NCBI RefSeq assembly: GCF_019091085.1
Contig: NZ_JAGXJY010000005.1
Span: 295,149 to 359,148 of the forward strand
DNA: 64,000 bases
Direction of reading: 5' to 3'
DNA from: Mesorhizobium sp. GbtcB19
GTDB taxonomy: Bacteria > Pseudomonadota > Alphaproteobacteria > Rhizobiales > Rhizobiaceae
Positions 19,933-28,562 of this stretch are shown here, piece after piece (the stretch's first letter is position 1; the number at the start of each line of letters is the position of its first letter). The position numbers and the translations under genes are program-made. The notes beneath the pieces were generated by a model. That model ran no database searches, was not told where the DNA came from, and worked only from the letters and a program-made list of their open reading frames with translations.

Positions 19933-21534
19933 TCACTCGCCGCCGACGTCGAAATGCAGCGGCTTGGCCGAGTCGATCGATTGGTGCGCCCGCAGCTGAT
20001 CGAGCACTTTTTCCGGGAACGGCGCGTCGAGATAAAGCAGCGCGATCGCGTCGCCACCCGGCCGATTGCGGCCGAGCTGGAAGTTGGCGATGTTGACGCC
20101 GTTCTCGCCGCACACCGTGCCGAGCAGGCCGATGATGCCGGGCGCGTCGGCATTGGTCGTGTAGAGCATGTGCTGGCCGACCTCGGCGTCGAGATTGATG
20201 CCCTTGATCTGGATGAAGCGCGGCTTGCCGTCCGAGAAGCAGGTGCCGGCGATCGAGCGCGTCCTGTGCTCGGTCTTGACGGTGAGCTTGATGTAACCGT
20301 CGAAGACGCCCGATTTGTCGCGCTTGACCTCGGCGACGATGATGCCGCGCTCCTTCACCATGATCGGCGCCGACACCATGTTGACGTCCGAGACCTGAGG
20401 CCGGATCAGACCGGCAAGAGTGGCGCTCACCAGCGCGCGCGTGTTCATCGTCGCGGTCGAGCCGTCGAACAGGATCTCCACCTCCTTGATCGGATCCTCG
20501 GTGACCTGGCCGACAAAGGCGCCGAGCACTTCGGCGAGCTTGACGAACGGTTTCAGCCGCGGCGCCTCTTCGGCGGTGATCGAGGGCATGTTGATGGCGT
20601 TGGAGACCGCGCCCTTGAGCAGATAATCGCTCATCTGCTCGGCGACCTGCAGCGCGACATTCTCCTGCGCTTCGGCGGTCGAGGCGCCGAGATGCGGCGT
20701 AGCCACGACATTCTCCATGCCGAACAGCGGGTTTTGCTCGGCCGGCTCGATCTCGAACACGTCGACGCCAGCCCCCCCTACCTTGCCGCTCTTCAGCGCC
20801 GCGACGAGATCCGCTTCGACGACCAGGCCGCCGCGCGCGCAATTGATGATGCGCACGCCGTCCTTCATCTTGGCGATCGCGGCGGCGTCGATGATGTTGC
20901 GCGTCTTGTCGGTCAGCGGCGTGTGCAGCGTGATGAAATCGGCGCGGGCGAAGAGCTCGTCGAGCTCGACCTTCTGGACGCCGAGCTCCTCGGCGCGGCT
21001 GTCCGAGAGGAACGGGTCGAAGGCGATCACATGCATCTTCAGGCCGACGCCGCGCGTGGCGACGATCGAGCCGATATTGCCGCAACCGATCACGCCCAGC
21101 GTCTTGCTGGTGATCTCGACACCCATGAAGCGGTTCTTTTCCCACTTGCCGGCGTGGGTCGAGGCATTGGCTTCCGGTATCTGCCGCGCCAGCGCGAAGA
21201 TCATCGCCACCGCATGCTCGGCCGTGGTGATCGAATTGCCGAAGGGCGTGTTCATCACGATGATACCCTTGCGGCTGGCGGCCGGGATATCGACGTTGTC
21301 GACGCCGATACCGGCGCGGCCGACGACCTTGAGCTTGCCGGCGGCGTTGATCAGCTTCTCGGTGACCTTGGTCGCCGAGCGGATGGCGAGGCCGTCATAC
21401 TGGCCGATAACTTCGAGCAGCTTGTCCTTGTCCTTGCCGAGATCGGGCAGGTAGTCGACGTCGATGCCGCGATCCTTGAAGATCTGCACGGCGGTGGTGG
21501 AAAGTTTGTCAGAAACGAGAACGCGGGGCGCCAT
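19933..21534 (-). CDS. serA: D-3-phosphoglycerate dehydrogenase
   Basis: A 533-residue long-form SerA: catalytic and NAD domains (GRAGIGVDNVDIPAA; LGVIGCGNIGSIVATRG), active-site residues in RGGLVVEADL and the EIEPAEQNPLFGMENVVATPHLGAST segment. An intervening domain and a C-terminal ACT domain follow (NADAPGIIGLLGTVCGENGVNIANFQLG) that may sense serine. It oxidises 3-phosphoglycerate in the first step of serine synthesis. The ATG at 21534 was chosen because homology begins MAPRVLVSDKLS. It lies 68 bp downstream of serC in one operon. Confidence 0.96.
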   Translation of the reverse strand: MAPRVLVSDKLSTTAVQIFKDRGIDVDYLPDLGKDKDKLLEVIGQYDGLAIRSATKVTEKLINAAGKLKVVGRAGIGVDNVDIPAASRKGIIVMNTPFGNSITTAEHAVAMIFALARQIPEANASTHAGKWEKNRFMGVEITSKTLGVIGCGNIGSIVATRGVGLKMHVIAFDPFLSDSRAEELGVQKVELDELFARADFITLHTPLTDKTRNIIDAAAIAKMKDGVRIINCARGGLVVEADLVAALKSGKVGGAGVDVFEIEPAEQNPLFGMENVVATPHLGASTAEAQENVALQVAEQMSDYLLKGAVSNAINMPSITAEEAPRLKPFVKLAEVLGAFVGQVTEDPIKEVEILFDGSTATMNTRALVSATLAGLIRPQVSDVNMVSAPIMVKERGIIVAEVKRDKSGVFDGYIKLTVKTEHRTRSIAGTCFSDGKPRFIQIKGINLDAEVGQHMLYTTNADAPGIIGLLGTVCGENGVNIANFQLGRNRPGGDAIALLYLDAPFPEKVLDQLRAHQSIDSAKPLHFDVGGE

Positions 21535-21602
21535 GGCGGCCTCCTTCAAAATGAGATTGATCCTTTGGGGGATCGGCGGCCCGAAGGCCGCCGCGAATGA
21601 TC

Positions 21603-22778
21603 TCAGGCCGCGGCCTTGAGCGCCGCCTTCTGCGTGGCGAAGGCCCAGTCGAGCCAGGGCAGCAACGCTTCGAGATCGGCGGTCTCGACGGTGGCGCCGC
21701 ACCAGATGCGCAGGCCGGGCGGCGCATCGCGGTAGGAGCCGATGTCGTAGGCGACGCCTTCCTTGTCGAGCGCCGATACGATCCCCTTGGCGAAGCCCGC
21801 CTGCCCGTCGGCATCGAGCGCCGCGATGTCCGGATCCGTGAAGGAGAGGCAGACCGAGGTGTTCGAGCGCGTCGCCGGATCGACGGCCAGGTGACCGATC
21901 CACGCCGACTTGTCGGCGAACCGGTCGAGCACCGCGGCATTGGCGTCCGCGCGGGCGATGAGGGCTTCGAGCCCGCCGATCGACTTCGCCCAGTGTAGGG
22001 CATCGAGATAATCCTCGACGCACAGCATCGACGGCGTGTTGATGGTCTCGCCCTTGAAGATGCCCTCGATCAGCTTGCCGCCCGAGGTCAGGCGGAAGAT
22101 TTTCGGTAGCGGCCAGGCCGGCTTGTAGGTTTCCAGCCGCTCGACGGCGCGGGGCGAAAGGATCAGTATGCCGTGCGCGCCCTCGCCGCCCAGCACCTTC
22201 TGCCAGGAGAAGGTGACGACATCGAGCTTTTCGAAATCAAGCCGCTGCGCGAAAGCCGCCGAGGTCGCGTCGCAGATGGTGAGGCCCTTGCGGTTCGTGG
22301 GAATGAAATCGCCATTGGCGACGCGCACGCCCGACGTCGTGCCGTTCCAGGTGAAGACGACGTCGCGGTCGAAGTCGACCTGTGCCAGGTCGGGCAGCTT
22401 GCCGTAGCCGGCCTCGAACTTGCGCACGTCGGCGAGCTTCAGTTGCTTGACGACGTCGGTGACCCAGCCGGAGCCGAAGCTTTCCCAGGCCACCATGTCG
22501 ACGCCGCGCTCGCCGAGCAGCGACCACAGCGCCATCTCGACCGCGCCCGTGTCCGACGCCGGCACGATGCCGATCCGGTAATCCGCCGGCACTTTGAGGA
22601 TTTCGCGCGTCAACGCGATCGCCTGTTCGAGCTTGGCCTTGCCGATCTTGGCGCGGTGGGAACGTCCGAGCGCAGCGGCTGTCAGCGCCTCGACCGACCA
22701 GCCGGGGCGTTTCGCGCAGGGACCTGAAGAGAAATTGGGGTTTGCCGGACGGAGTCCGGGCTTGGTAGCTGTCGTCAT
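21603..22778 (-). CDS. serC: Phosphoserine aminotransferase
   Basis: A 391-residue PLP enzyme of the alphaproteobacterial SerC type ([15 protein letters not shown]; the PLP-lysine region [17 protein letters not shown]). It converts 3-phosphohydroxypyruvate and glutamate to phosphoserine, acting directly after SerA. It is the first gene of the serC-serA operon. The ribosome-binding site GGAAGG is held in a hairpin loop in the leader. Confidence 0.96.
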   Translation of the reverse strand: MTTATKPGLRPANPNFSSGPCAKRPGWSVEALTAAALGRSHRAKIGKAKLEQAIALTREILKVPADYRIGIVPASDTGAVEMALWSLLGERGVDMVAWESFGSGWVTDVVKQLKLADVRKFEAGYGKLPDLAQVDFDRDVVFTWNGTTSGVRVANGDFIPTNRKGLTICDATSAAFAQRLDFEKLDVVTFSWQKVLGGEGAHGILILSPRAVERLETYKPAWPLPKIFRLTSGGKLIEGIFKGETINTPSMLCVEDYLDALHWAKSIGGLEALIARADANAAVLDRFADKSAWIGHLAVDPATRSNTSVCLSFTDPDIAALDADGQAGFAKGIVSALDKEGVAYDIGSYRDAPPGLRIWCGATVETADLEALLPWLDWAFATQKAALKAAA

Positions 22779-22784
22779 CGTGGT

Positions 22785-22830
22785 CTATCCTTCCAGATAG
22801 TGGCCCCTCGTTGGGGAGGGGTGGCCCACG
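22785..22830 (-). promoter_or_regulatory. Structured serC leader (candidate serC RNA motif)
   Basis: Minus strand, two adjacent hairpins. The first is a GC-rich stem around CCACCCCTC / GAGGGGCCAC (about 22803-22830). The second is CTATC-TGGAAG-GATAG (22785-22800), whose six-base loop contains the serC ribosome-binding site. A serC-associated leader RNA is described in alphaproteobacteria; whether this matches its covariance model is unverified. Confidence 0.5.
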
Positions 22831-22835
22831 GACGG

Positions 22836-22863
22836 CGATATGCGCTTAGGCTTTCGGCGTCAA
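22836..22863 (-). promoter_or_regulatory. Putative promoter of serC
   Basis: Minus strand TTGACG (22863-22858), 16 bp, ATATCG (22841-22836). The transcript would begin just ahead of the structured leader. Confidence 0.4.
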
Positions 22864-22973
22864 GAGCAAAGTTTTTGTCGCTGTCAGGATATTCCCTGAT
22901 CCAGCAATTCGAGCCCGAAATGAAAACGGCGGACTCAATGCGCCCGCCGTCGATATTTCCCGGTCTACTTTGC

Positions 22974-23759
22974 TTACCAGAGATCGTAGCGCAAGCCGAG
23001 CTTGACCTGGTGGTTGCTGATGCCTTTGTGGACAGGGAAGGAATTCAGGCTTGCGGCCGTAACATATTCGGCATCGGGCGCGGAGAAATACTGATAGCCA
23101 AGATCGATCAGAACGTTCTTCGAGACCTGGTAGGCAAGGCCGGCATTCAATGTGTATGCCAAGGAATATTTTGTTTTGCTGCTGCGCAGGGAGAAGTCGT
23201 CGCTTCCATCGCCGTTGTTGGTGAAATAGTCAGCCGAAAGGCTGTATCTGCTTTGAACGATACCGATGCCCACGCCAATATAGGGCGTGACGCCGACATA
23301 TGTTCCAAGGTCGACATAGCCGTTCAATATGCCTGAGATGGCATAGTTCTTGAGGCTTCCGTCTCCCACGGTCGCCGTTGCCGGCCCCACCACGGTTGCG
23401 GTGTCGTCATAGCTGAAGCTGGCTTTGTTGCCGGGCAGGTAGCCGAGGTTGAGATCGGCGCGGAGATAATCGTTGAAATGATACCCGAAGCCGATGCTCG
23501 CGAAATACGCGTCCTCGCTCTCGCTGAAGCTTTCGCTGGCGATCGTCGACGGGAAGGTGAAATCCCCATTTTTGAAGCTCTTCTGCGGCAGGTAGGAGAC
23601 ATCGCCGCGCAGGTACCAGCCCGAGCCGACCTCGACCGGCTGGTAGTCCGGCGCCTGGTCGACATAGATCGGCGGATCGTAGTCCGCCGCCAGCGCCGGC
23701 GTCATCGGCAACAGGATGGCTGCAGTAAGCGCTGACGCGATACGCGATCTGGATATCAT
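22974..23759 (-). CDS. Outer-membrane beta-barrel protein, Omp25/OmpW-like
   Basis: A 261-residue protein with a signal peptide (MISRSRIASALTAAILLPMTPALA, then ADYDPPIYVDQAP), followed by alternating aromatic strands typical of an eight-stranded barrel (GWYLRGDVSYLPQKSF, YFASIGFGYHFNDYLRADLNLGY) and a C-terminus ending HQVKLGLRYDLW. ATG at 23759 chosen for the signal peptide. It resembles rhizobial/Brucella Omp25-type porin-like proteins. A perfect CtrA box lies ~75 bp upstream. Confidence 0.85.
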   Translation of the reverse strand: MISRSRIASALTAAILLPMTPALAADYDPPIYVDQAPDYQPVEVGSGWYLRGDVSYLPQKSFKNGDFTFPSTIASESFSESEDAYFASIGFGYHFNDYLRADLNLGYLPGNKASFSYDDTATVVGPATATVGDGSLKNYAISGILNGYVDLGTYVGVTPYIGVGIGIVQSRYSLSADYFTNNGDGSDDFSLRSSKTKYSLAYTLNAGLAYQVSKNVLIDLGYQYFSAPDAEYVTAASLNSFPVHKGISNHQVKLGLRYDLW

Positions 23760-23834
23760 GGTCCCCGGCTCCGAGATTGGCGCCAGCCGCAAAACGCGAG
23801 CGCCGTTTCAAGGTGCCATTGTTAACCATAGTGG

Positions 23835-23850
23835 TTAAGTGCCGGTTAAG
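23835..23850 (-). promoter_or_regulatory. CtrA box upstream of outer-membrane protein gene
   Basis: On the minus strand the sequence is TTAA-CCGGCAC-TTAAC, a full match to TTAA-N7-TTAAC, 76 bp before the ATG at 23759. Confidence 0.6.
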
Positions 23851-23962
23851 GATAACAGCCCGTTACCGAATTGATTTCGATCGAATTTTAGCAGTAGCGA
23901 AAAAAGAAAAACCGCCCGGCTGGCGCCGGGCGGCTCACGAATTAACGAGATACTGGAAGCGA

Positions 23963-24799
23963 TTACTTGGTGTAGATCGGTTCCGGTTCCGGCTGATAGG
24001 CGACCACCGGAGCGGCGCAGCCATTGTTGCCGCCGAACTGGTAGCGCAGGCCACCGCGCACTTCGTGGGTGTTGATGCCGCGGTCGAAGCCCGGGCCGGT
24101 GCTGCTGGCATCCCATTCGAACATGCGGCCGCCCTGGATGTGGGTGAAGCGGTAGCCGGCGTCGAGGATCACCTTGTCGGTCAGACAGTAGGAAGCGCCA
24201 GCCATGAGCGCGTAGGCGAAGCGCCAGTTGGAGGAGCCCGGATTGGTTTCGGTGGTGTTCGGATCGTGGACCGTATCCCACCTGATATGCGCGCCGCCGA
24301 TACCGGCGCCGACATAGGGCGTGATGCCGTGCCAGGTGCCGATGTCGACATAGGCGTTGGCGAGCAGCAGCAGGGCGCTCATCTTCGACACTTCGGTCGA
24401 GGTCGAGACGAGATCCGAGGTCTGGCCGTTGAAGTTCGACTTGAACCAGTAGTCGGCCGTCACGTCCGTGCGGAAGTAGTCGTTGATCTTGTAGCCGACA
24501 CCGCCGCCGAGCGAGAAGCCGCCCTTCAGCTTGCCGAAATCGAAGCTCTTGCTGCCGGGCGTGACCGAGCAGTTACAGGGATCGACGGCATAGGTCATGT
24601 AGTCGATGCCGCGCAGGCTCGACTTGTGATAGTCGATATCGCCGCGGATATACCAGCCGCCGACATCGATCGGCTGCTGCTCGACGACCGGCGGCGGCGC
24701 CTCTTCAACCTGCGGTTCGGGGAGGTCGGCCGCGAAAAGCGGTCCGGCCAAGCCCGCGAACAGCGCGGCAAGCAATGCCATTCTTGCTGTCTTGAACAT
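23963..24799 (-). CDS. Outer-membrane beta-barrel protein, Omp25-like paralogue
   Basis: A 278-residue protein: signal peptide MFKTARMALLAALFAGLAGPLFA, a short Pro/Glu-rich linker (EPQVEEAPPPVVEQQP), then a barrel beginning GGWYIRGDIDYHKSS and containing VGYKINDYFRTDVTADYWF and VRGGLRYQFGG. It shares the (G)WY(L/I)RGD(V/I) start with its neighbour, so the two are tandem paralogues. AGGGGTGACAG precedes the ATG at 24799. A perfect CtrA box lies ~80 bp upstream. Two Cys in PCNCS and one near the end are unusual for the family. Confidence 0.85.
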   Translation of the reverse strand: MFKTARMALLAALFAGLAGPLFAADLPEPQVEEAPPPVVEQQPIDVGGWYIRGDIDYHKSSLRGIDYMTYAVDPCNCSVTPGSKSFDFGKLKGGFSLGGGVGYKINDYFRTDVTADYWFKSNFNGQTSDLVSTSTEVSKMSALLLLANAYVDIGTWHGITPYVGAGIGGAHIRWDTVHDPNTTETNPGSSNWRFAYALMAGASYCLTDKVILDAGYRFTHIQGGRMFEWDASSTGPGFDRGINTHEVRGGLRYQFGGNNGCAAPVVAYQPEPEPIYTK

Positions 24800-24877
24800 T
24801 CTGTCACCCCTAAGAAGCCTCGGGACGACATCGCCCGAAGATGATTGACCTCGGGTGTGGATAATGAATTGCAAAGG

Positions 24878-24893
24878 TTAAAAGCCGTTTAAC
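24878..24893 (-). promoter_or_regulatory. CtrA box upstream of Omp25-like paralogue
   Basis: TTAA-AAGCCGT-TTAAC reads as a full CtrA motif on the plus strand and TTAA-N7-TTAA on the minus. It lies 79 bp before the outer-membrane protein start at 24799. Confidence 0.6.
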
Positions 24894-24956
24894 CGTACCG
24901 ATTAACCACGAATCTATACAATTTTAGATGGTGGGCCGTTGCTGCTCGCACCACAA

Positions 24957-24977
24957 AGCCCGCCGGGTCGGCGGGCT
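24957..24977 (-). terminator. Terminator hairpin downstream of glmM
   Basis: AGCCCGCC / GGCGGGCT stem, five-base loop, followed on the minus strand by TTTGTGG. The U tract is weak. Confidence 0.5.
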
Positions 24978-25003
24978 GGCTTGCGCCATCAGGGTGAGTT
25001 GAG

Positions 25004-25148
25004 ATTCAGGTCAGGCCGAGCCGGAGTCGAAGACGGGCGCGAAGCGACCAAACTGGGTGGCTTTCGAGAACCGGAGCGGAGCGTACATTCAGTACGTGAG
25101 CACCGGAAGCGCAGAAAGCCGCCATTTGCAGGCCGGCCTCACCTGAAT
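25004..25148. repeat. 145 bp palindromic intergenic element
   Basis: Bounded by ATTCAGGT (25004-25011) and its exact inverted copy ACCTGAAT (25141-25148), with further complementarity inside (CAGGCCG / CGGCCT) and a central small palindrome around GTAC...GTAC. It encodes no convincing protein. From general knowledge, similar sequences recur between genes in rhizobial genomes. Confidence 0.6.
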
Positions 25149-25160
25149 ATCAGCACACCC

Positions 25161-26513
25161 TCAGGCCGCGCTGCGGGTTTCCTGGAGGATGCCGACGATG
25201 TCGTTGACGACCGCCTCGACCAGTTGCGGATCGTCGCCCTCGGCCATGACGCGGATGAGCGGCTCGGTGCCGGAGGGCCGGATGACGAGACGGCCGGACT
25301 TGCCGAGCCGGTTGCGTCCTTCCTCGATCGCCGCCTTGACCGGTGCTTCCTCCAGCGGCTTGCCGCCGGAGATGCGGACATTCTTCAACAATTGCGGCAC
25401 CGGCTCGAACTTCTTCGACAGCTCGCTGACCGGGCGGTTCTGCCGCTTGATGCAGGCCAGCACCTGCAACGCCGAGACCAGGCCGTCGCCGGTGGTCGAG
25501 AAATCGGAAAGCACGATATGGCCGGACTGCTCGCCGCCGACATTCAAGCCATGCGCGCGCATATGCTCCACGACATAGCGGTCGCCGACCTTGGTGCGGT
25601 GCAGCTGCAGATTCAAGTCGCCGAGGAAGCGCTCGAGACCGAGATTGGACATCACGGTGGAGACGACGCCGCCGCCGGCCAGGCGTCCGCTCTGGTGCCA
25701 GGACTCTGCGATCAGCGCCATGATCTGGTCGCCATCGACGATCGCGCCGTTCTCGTCGACGATGACGACGCGATCGGCGTCGCCGTCGAGCGCGATGCCG
25801 ATATCGGCGCGCACTTCGTGCACTTTCTTCTGCAGGCCGGCCGGATGGGTCGAACCGCATTCCTTGTTGATGTTGAAGCCGTTCGGCTCGACATTGATGG
25901 CAATGACCTCGGCGCCCAGTTCCCAAAGCGCCGCGGGCGCCACCTTGTAGGCGGCGCCATTGGCGCAATCGACGACGATCCTGAGACCCGACAGCGACAT
26001 CGAGCGCGGCAGCGTGCGCTTGGCGAATTCGATATACCGGTCATGCACGCCGTCGACACGCTTGGCGCGGCCGAGCCCGTCGGAATCGGCGAGCGCCAGC
26101 TCGATGTCCTTGTCGAGCATGCCCTCGATACGCTCCTCGATCTCGTCGGAGAGCTTGTAGCCGTCGGGACCGAACAGCTTGATGCCGTTGTCGTAATAAG
26201 GATTGTGCGAGGCCGAGATCATCACCCCGATGTCGGCGCGCAGCGAGCGCACCAGCATGGCGACGGCCGGTGTCGGAATAGGTCCGAGCAGGAAGACGTC
26301 CATTCCGGCGGCGCAAAGACCCGCCACCATGGCGTTCTCGATCATATAACCGGAAAGCCGCGTGTCCTTGCCCAGCACGACGCGGTGACGGTGGTTGCCG
26401 CGCTGGAAGGAAAGCCCGGCGGCCATGCCGACACGCATGGCGACCTCGGCCGTCATCGGAAATTTGTTGGCGCGTCCGCGGATACCGTCCGTGCCGAAAT
26501 ACTGACCTGCCAT
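25161..26513 (-). CDS. glmM: Phosphoglucosamine mutase
   Basis: A 450-residue enzyme converting glucosamine-6-phosphate to glucosamine-1-phosphate for peptidoglycan and LPS precursors. N-terminus [16 protein letters not shown]; catalytic serine loop [17 protein letters not shown]; Mg site DGDADRV; C-terminal phosphate-binding [15 protein letters not shown]. The ATG at 26513 follows AAGGGAT; upstream residues to 26582 are not conserved. It usually follows ftsH directly; here two exported-protein genes on the opposite strand intervene. Confidence 0.96.
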   Translation of the reverse strand: MAGQYFGTDGIRGRANKFPMTAEVAMRVGMAAGLSFQRGNHRHRVVLGKDTRLSGYMIENAMVAGLCAAGMDVFLLGPIPTPAVAMLVRSLRADIGVMISASHNPYYDNGIKLFGPDGYKLSDEIEERIEGMLDKDIELALADSDGLGRAKRVDGVHDRYIEFAKRTLPRSMSLSGLRIVVDCANGAAYKVAPAALWELGAEVIAINVEPNGFNINKECGSTHPAGLQKKVHEVRADIGIALDGDADRVVIVDENGAIVDGDQIMALIAESWHQSGRLAGGGVVSTVMSNLGLERFLGDLNLQLHRTKVGDRYVVEHMRAHGLNVGGEQSGHIVLSDFSTTGDGLVSALQVLACIKRQNRPVSELSKKFEPVPQLLKNVRISGGKPLEEAPVKAAIEEGRNRLGKSGRLVIRPSGTEPLIRVMAEGDDPQLVEAVVNDIVGILQETRSAA

Positions 26514-26881
26514 ATCCCTTACAGTCCCCGTCGGTTTTTCAGCCGCCCCTAGTGCCACAATTGGGCCGCATCCGATCATCAAATTTCGTGATTATATATT
26601 ACCATTCCTTAGAAAAACATTGTCGCGGCCGGTGCAAGTGATTCGACAGCCTATCACCACCTTCGACTTGGCGGCGCTAAACCTGCCTGCGCAAGGCTTT
26701 TCGGCGCCCTATCCACCGGCAAAGCTTGGCTGCCGGCGAACCGCCAAGCAATTCATCACCTTATCGGGAGCAACACACTTTGTGAGGACATACACGCTCG
26801 AAGCATCTGGCGCAGCCGGAGATTGAGCGTTATGGATTTGGCATAGGGACACCTATTGGCGGCAGCAAGGGAGAAAACGCC
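26514..26881. other. 368 bp divergent region, glmM / secreted repeat protein
   Basis: An AT-rich patch near 26588-26615 holds a likely glmM -10. I could not place a promoter for the plus-strand gene. A 68-codon open frame at 26620-26826 has no convincing start signal or composition, so I do not call it. Confidence 0.4.
26591..26596 (-). promoter_or_regulatory. Putative -10 box of glmM
   Basis: On the minus strand TATAAT, an exact consensus match, ~78 bp before the glmM ATG. No good -35 was found at 16-18 bp. Confidence 0.35.
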
Positions 26882-27745
26882 ATGCTTATTCATAGACTTG
26901 CAACATTGACGGGCCTGGCCGTCGCAGCCTTTTTCGTGGCGGCGCCGGCGAACGCGCTGACCATGGCCGAGTGCAGCACCAAGTATAACGCGGCCAAGGA
27001 TGCGGGAACGCTCGCGGGCCAGACCTGGAACCAGTTCCGCAAGGCGCAGTGCGGCACCGATGCCGCGGCCGCCACGACGACCACGACGAAGGCAACCGAC
27101 ACCAAGGCGGCTGAAACCAAGCCCGCCAAGAAGGCCAAGGAAGCTACCGCCGCCGCGGCCGACAGTTCGGCCAAGGGCCTGACGGCCAAGGAATGCAGCG
27201 CCAAGTACCAGGCTGCGAAAGCCGCCGGCACGCTAAACGGCATGAAGTGGAACGACTTCCGCAAGAGCGAATGCGCCGCTGGCGCCACTGCCGCTGCCGC
27301 GACCGATACCAAGCCGGCCAAAACGACCACAGCAGCGGCCACGACCGCCGCTCCGGCTGCCGGCGGCAAGGGCCTGAGCATGGCCGAATGCAGCACCAAG
27401 TATCAGGCTGCGAAGACCGCCAACAAGCTCAACGGCATGAAGTGGAACGACTTCCGCAAGGCCGAATGCGGCGCTGGCGCTGCCGACGACGACACCGTGC
27501 CGGCCCCGACGGAGGCCACCTACACCGCTGAGCCGGAGAAGCCGACGGCTGTCGCCCCGAAGGGCGTGAGCTTCCCGAAGGCGATCTCGCCGAAATTCGC
27601 CACCGAAAACCCGGGCAAGGGCCGCATGCATACCTGCCTCGAGCAGTACTATGCCAACAAGGACGCCAATACGCTCAACGGCCTGAAGTGGATCCAGAAG
27701 GGCGGCGGCTTCTACAGCCTCTGCAACGCCAAGCTGAAGAGCTGA
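26882..27745 (+). CDS. Exported protein with four disulfide helical-hairpin repeats (unknown function)
   Basis: 287 residues with a signal peptide ending APANA (25). Three repeats of the form C-S-x-KYxAAK-x-A-x-x-L-x-G-x-x-W-N-x-F-R-K-x-x-C place cysteines exactly 25 residues apart (31/57, 105/131, 170/196). A diverged fourth repeat has Cys252/281 and KWIQKGGGFYSLCNAKLKS. Ala/Thr/Lys-rich linkers join them. I infer four small disulfide-clamped helical hairpins in the periplasm or outside. No enzyme motif. GGGAG precedes the ATG. It is paralogous to the next gene. Confidence 0.8.
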   Translation: MLIHRLATLTGLAVAAFFVAAPANALTMAECSTKYNAAKDAGTLAGQTWNQFRKAQCGTDAAAATTTTTKATDTKAAETKPAKKAKEATAAAADSSAKGLTAKECSAKYQAAKAAGTLNGMKWNDFRKSECAAGATAAAATDTKPAKTTTAAATTAAPAAGGKGLSMAECSTKYQAAKTANKLNGMKWNDFRKAECGAGAADDDTVPAPTEATYTAEPEKPTAVAPKGVSFPKAISPKFATENPGKGRMHTCLEQYYANKDANTLNGLKWIQKGGGFYSLCNAKLKS

Positions 27746-27772
27746 TCGCTTAGGTCATAACGCCTGAACAAG

Positions 27773-27805
27773 GCCCGCGCATCGCAAGATGCGCGGGCTT
27801 TTTTT
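27773..27805 (+). terminator. Terminator of the first disulfide-repeat gene
   Basis: GCCCGCGCATC-GCAA-GATGCGCGGGC, an 11 bp perfect stem followed by seven T. The same terminator, slightly diverged, ends the next gene. Confidence 0.93.
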
Positions 27806-27925
27806 GTTGCGCGTGAAGCCCCCCCCGCGGCCTTGCTCGCATCGGCATATCGCCGGACTGTCGGCATCATCCATTCGCCCACACTGCCCACCGCCAGGCT
27901 TATCGGTAGTTCGCAAAGATTCTGG

Positions 27926-27954
27926 TTGAACATATAGGGAACAAACAGTATACA
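27926..27954 (+). promoter_or_regulatory. Sigma-70-type promoter of the second disulfide-repeat gene
   Basis: TTGAAC (27926-27931), exactly 17 bp, TATACA (27949-27954). Transcription would start ~32 bp before the ATG, which has AGGAGGGG as ribosome-binding site. Confidence 0.65.
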
Positions 27955-27992
27955 AAAAGAAGTCGAACTTATCATCAATCAGGAGGGGTCTT

Positions 27993-28445
27993 ATGTTCAG
28001 TTTGAAATTGGCGGCGTTGACTGTGACGGCGTTGGTCGCTTGGAACGCCGCACCTGCAAGCGCACTGACGATGAAGGAATGCGGCGAGACCTATCGGGCA
28101 GCCAAGGAAGGCGGCACTCTGAACGGCATGGACTGGACCGCTTTCCGCAAGGAGAAATGCGCGACGTCCGCCGCGGAGAGTGCCAGCGCGGATACTGTCG
28201 AAACCGCGGAGCAGCAGAAAAAGGAAACAAGTGCAGCGGTCGCCCCCACTGTGGCGCCGGCGGGCGTGACATTCCCGACCACCCTCGCCGCCGAGTTCAA
28301 GACCGAAAAGCCCGCGAAGGCCCGGATGAAGACCTGCCTGCAGGGTTACCACGACAACAAGGAGGCGGGTACGTTGAACGGCCTTCGCTGGATCCAGAAG
28401 GGCGGCGGTTACTACAGTCTCTGCAATGCTCGGCTGAAGAGCTGA
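27993..28445 (+). CDS. Exported protein with two disulfide helical-hairpin repeats (paralogue)
   Basis: 150 residues: signal peptide ending APASA (24), one N-terminal repeat (Cys30/Cys56, TLNGMDWTAFRKEKC), an Ala/Glu/Lys linker, and the C-terminal repeat (RMKTCLQGYHDNKEAGTLNG ... YSLCNARLKS). It equals the first and last repeats of its neighbour without the middle two. The two genes also share sequence after their stops, including the terminator, so they arose by tandem duplication. Function unknown. Confidence 0.82.
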   Translation: MFSLKLAALTVTALVAWNAAPASALTMKECGETYRAAKEGGTLNGMDWTAFRKEKCATSAAESASADTVETAEQQKKETSAAVAPTVAPAGVTFPTTLAAEFKTEKPAKARMKTCLQGYHDNKEAGTLNGLRWIQKGGGYYSLCNARLKS

Positions 28446-28473
28446 GCGCCTTAGGTCGTAGCGTCTAAACAAG

Positions 28474-28505
28474 GCCCGCGCATCGTCAGATACGCGGGCT
28501 TTTTT
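28474..28505 (+). terminator. Terminator of the second disulfide-repeat gene
   Basis: GCCCGCG...CGCGGGC stem with one internal mismatch and a six-T tract; a diverged copy of 27773-27805. Confidence 0.9.
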
Positions 28506-28562
28506 GTGGGGCGAATTCTCAGGTCATATCCGCTCTTCGAGGAAGGACCGTCGGCGACACTG

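Larger units (their letters stand above)
24800..25160. other. 361 bp intergenic region, outer-membrane protein / glmM
   Basis: Contains a CtrA box (24878-24893), the glmM terminator hairpin (24957-24977) and a 145 bp palindromic element (25004-25148). No gene is seen. Confidence 0.6.

Noticed and set aside
26620..26826. 68-codon plus-strand frame between glmM and the secreted repeat protein
   Set aside because: No start signal or recognisable sequence; it covers the glmM promoter region.
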